From NCBI GenBank assembly GCA_043778315.1, contig JAYWGJ010000293.1, forward strand, positions 1-5,337: a DNA stretch of 5,337 nucleotides. The letters are read 5' to 3'. The position numbers and the translations under genes were made by a program. A model generated the notes under the pieces. That model had not been told where the DNA came from and ran no database searches. It saw only the letters and a program-made list of their open reading frames with translations. Shown here in pieces: positions 4,401-5,337 of the stretch; the stretch's first letter is position 1, and the number at the start of each line of letters is the position of its first letter. This stretch comes from JBEEMU01 sp043778315 (lineage in GTDB: Bacteria > Bacteroidota > Bacteroidia > Chitinophagales > Saprospiraceae).

Positions 4401-5337
4401 ATGTTATACACTACAAATATATCGCTGCAATACGGCAAACGAGTACTTTTTGATGAGGTAAACACGAAGTTCACGGCGGGCAACTGCTACGGCGTGATAG
4501 GTGCGAACGGCGCGGGCAAGTCGACATTCCTCAAAATTCTTTCGGGTGAAATAGACCCGACTACGGGGCGCGTGGAAATCACGCCTGGCGAGCGTATGTC
4601 GGTACTCAAACAAGAGCATAACCGTTATAATGACTGCACCGCGCTCGATACCGTTATCATGGGCAACGACCGTTTATACGCCATAATGAAGGAAAAAGAT
4701 TTGATTTATGCCAAAGAGGACTTCACCGAAGCCGACGGTTTGCGCGCCGCCGACCTCGAGGGCGAGTTTGCAGAAATGAACGGCTGGGACGCAGAAAGCG
4801 ACGCGGCAACCATGCTCTCTAACTTGGGTGTCAAAGAAAGTTTACATTATAAACTCATGTCCGACCTTAACGGTAACGAAAAGGTGCGCATTTTATTGGC
4901 GCAAGCCTTGTTCGGCAATCCCGATATTTTGCTATTAGATGAGCCGACGAACGACTTGGACGCAGAGACGATTTTGTGGCTCGAGGACTTTTTGGCAGAT
5001 TTTCGCAATACCGTAATTGTGGTGTCGCACGACCGTCACTTTTTGGACATGGTTTGTACGCATATCGTCGATATCGACTTCAATAAAGTCAATCTCTACT
5101 CAGGCAACTACACGTTTTGGTACGAAAGTTCGCAATTAGCCTTAAAGCAACGCGGCGATAAAAACAAAAAAACGGAGGATAAACGCAAGGAGCTGTTAGA
5201 CTTTATAGCGCGCTTCTCGGCGAATGCGTCGAAGTCGAAACAAGCTACTTCGCGCAAAAAAGCATTAGAAAAACTGAACGTAGATGAGATAAAACCGTCC
5301 TCGCGCAAGTATCCATTTATTCACTTCAAACCCGAGC
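4401..5337 (+). CDS. ABC-F family ATPase, YbiT/YkpA-like (3' end outside window)
   Basis: This is the N-terminal 312 residues of a soluble, ribosome-associated type ABC-F ATPase; the frame runs open off the window. ABC-F proteins carry two ATPase domains and act on ribosomes at the tRNA exit/peptidyl-transferase region rather than in transport. The first domain shows Walker A GANGAGKST (34-42), a Q-loop at Gln71 (VLKQEHN), Walker B ILLLDEPTNDLD (176-187) with catalytic Glu181, and an H-loop at His210 (SHDRHF). The signature motif is degenerate, LNGNE at 156-160 instead of LSGGE, which resembles the YbiT/YkpA branch, as do MVCTHIVDIDF and LYSGNYTFWYE. From about residue 245 a highly charged linker begins, expected to be the tRNA-contacting interdomain helix pair. 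The second ATPase domain lies beyond the window. The gene has its own probable promoter and follows a strong terminator, so it is a separate transcription unit. Confidence 0.95.
   Translation, partial: MLYTTNISLQYGKRVLFDEVNTKFTAGNCYGVIGANGAGKSTFLKILSGEIDPTTGRVEITPGERMSVLKQEHNRYNDCTALDTVIMGNDRLYAIMKEKDLIYAKEDFTEADGLRAADLEGEFAEMNGWDAESDAATMLSNLGVKESLHYKLMSDLNGNEKVRILLAQALFGNPDILLLDEPTNDLDAETILWLEDFLADFRNTVIVVSHDRHFLDMVCTHIVDIDFNKVNLYSGNYTFWYESSQLALKQRGDKNKKTEDKRKELLDFIARFSANASKSKQATSRKKALEKLNVDEIKPSSRKYPFIHFKPE

Noticed and set aside
4404..4619. Minus-strand frame opposite the ABC-F gene start
   Set aside because: It is antisense to the Walker A region of a clear ABC-F protein and has no family features.

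Overview
This window looks like a chromosomal housekeeping segment from a member of the Bacteroidota. Three things point there: two TAnnTTTG-type -7 promoter boxes (2447-2454 and 4351-4358), A/T-rich start regions without recognisable Shine-Dalgarno sequences, and the family flavour of the proteins. I cannot name the genus. Coding regions are moderate in GC with many CGC/GCG codons, while the gaps are very A/T-rich. All genes lie on the + strand, and no gap exceeds 300 bases.

Layout: (a) 1-673 is the 3' part of an alpha/beta hydrolase whose start lies before the window. (b) 713-2363 is a tight run of three genes with gaps of 28 and 21 bases: a GatB/YqeY-domain protein, a CvpA-family membrane protein and a TVP38/TMEM64 (VTT-domain) membrane protein. 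The hydrolase ends 39 bases before this run and may be co-transcribed with it. (c) 2364-2534 is an A/T-rich gap with a probable promoter. (d) 2535-3363 holds an ECF-type sigma factor, probably with a TTG start, overlapped at its 3' end by a small single-helix membrane protein that I do not recognise. (e) 3424-4212 encodes a mechanosensitive-channel-like protein with duplicated membrane segments and an MscS beta domain, closed by a strong perfect-stem terminator at 4235-4276. (f) From 4401 to the window edge is the 5' part of an ABC-F ATPase of the YbiT/YkpA type, behind its own promoter.

How the genes work together: the strongest functional hypothesis is that the sigma factor, the overlapping small membrane protein and perhaps the channel form an envelope-sensing unit. 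In it the small protein would be a minimal, non-canonical partner or anti-sigma of the sigma factor. This rests on arrangement and topology, not on recognised homology. The remaining genes look like ordinary conserved genes. I see no mobile element, CRISPR array, tRNA or rRNA, and no clear sign of a wholly new multi-gene system.
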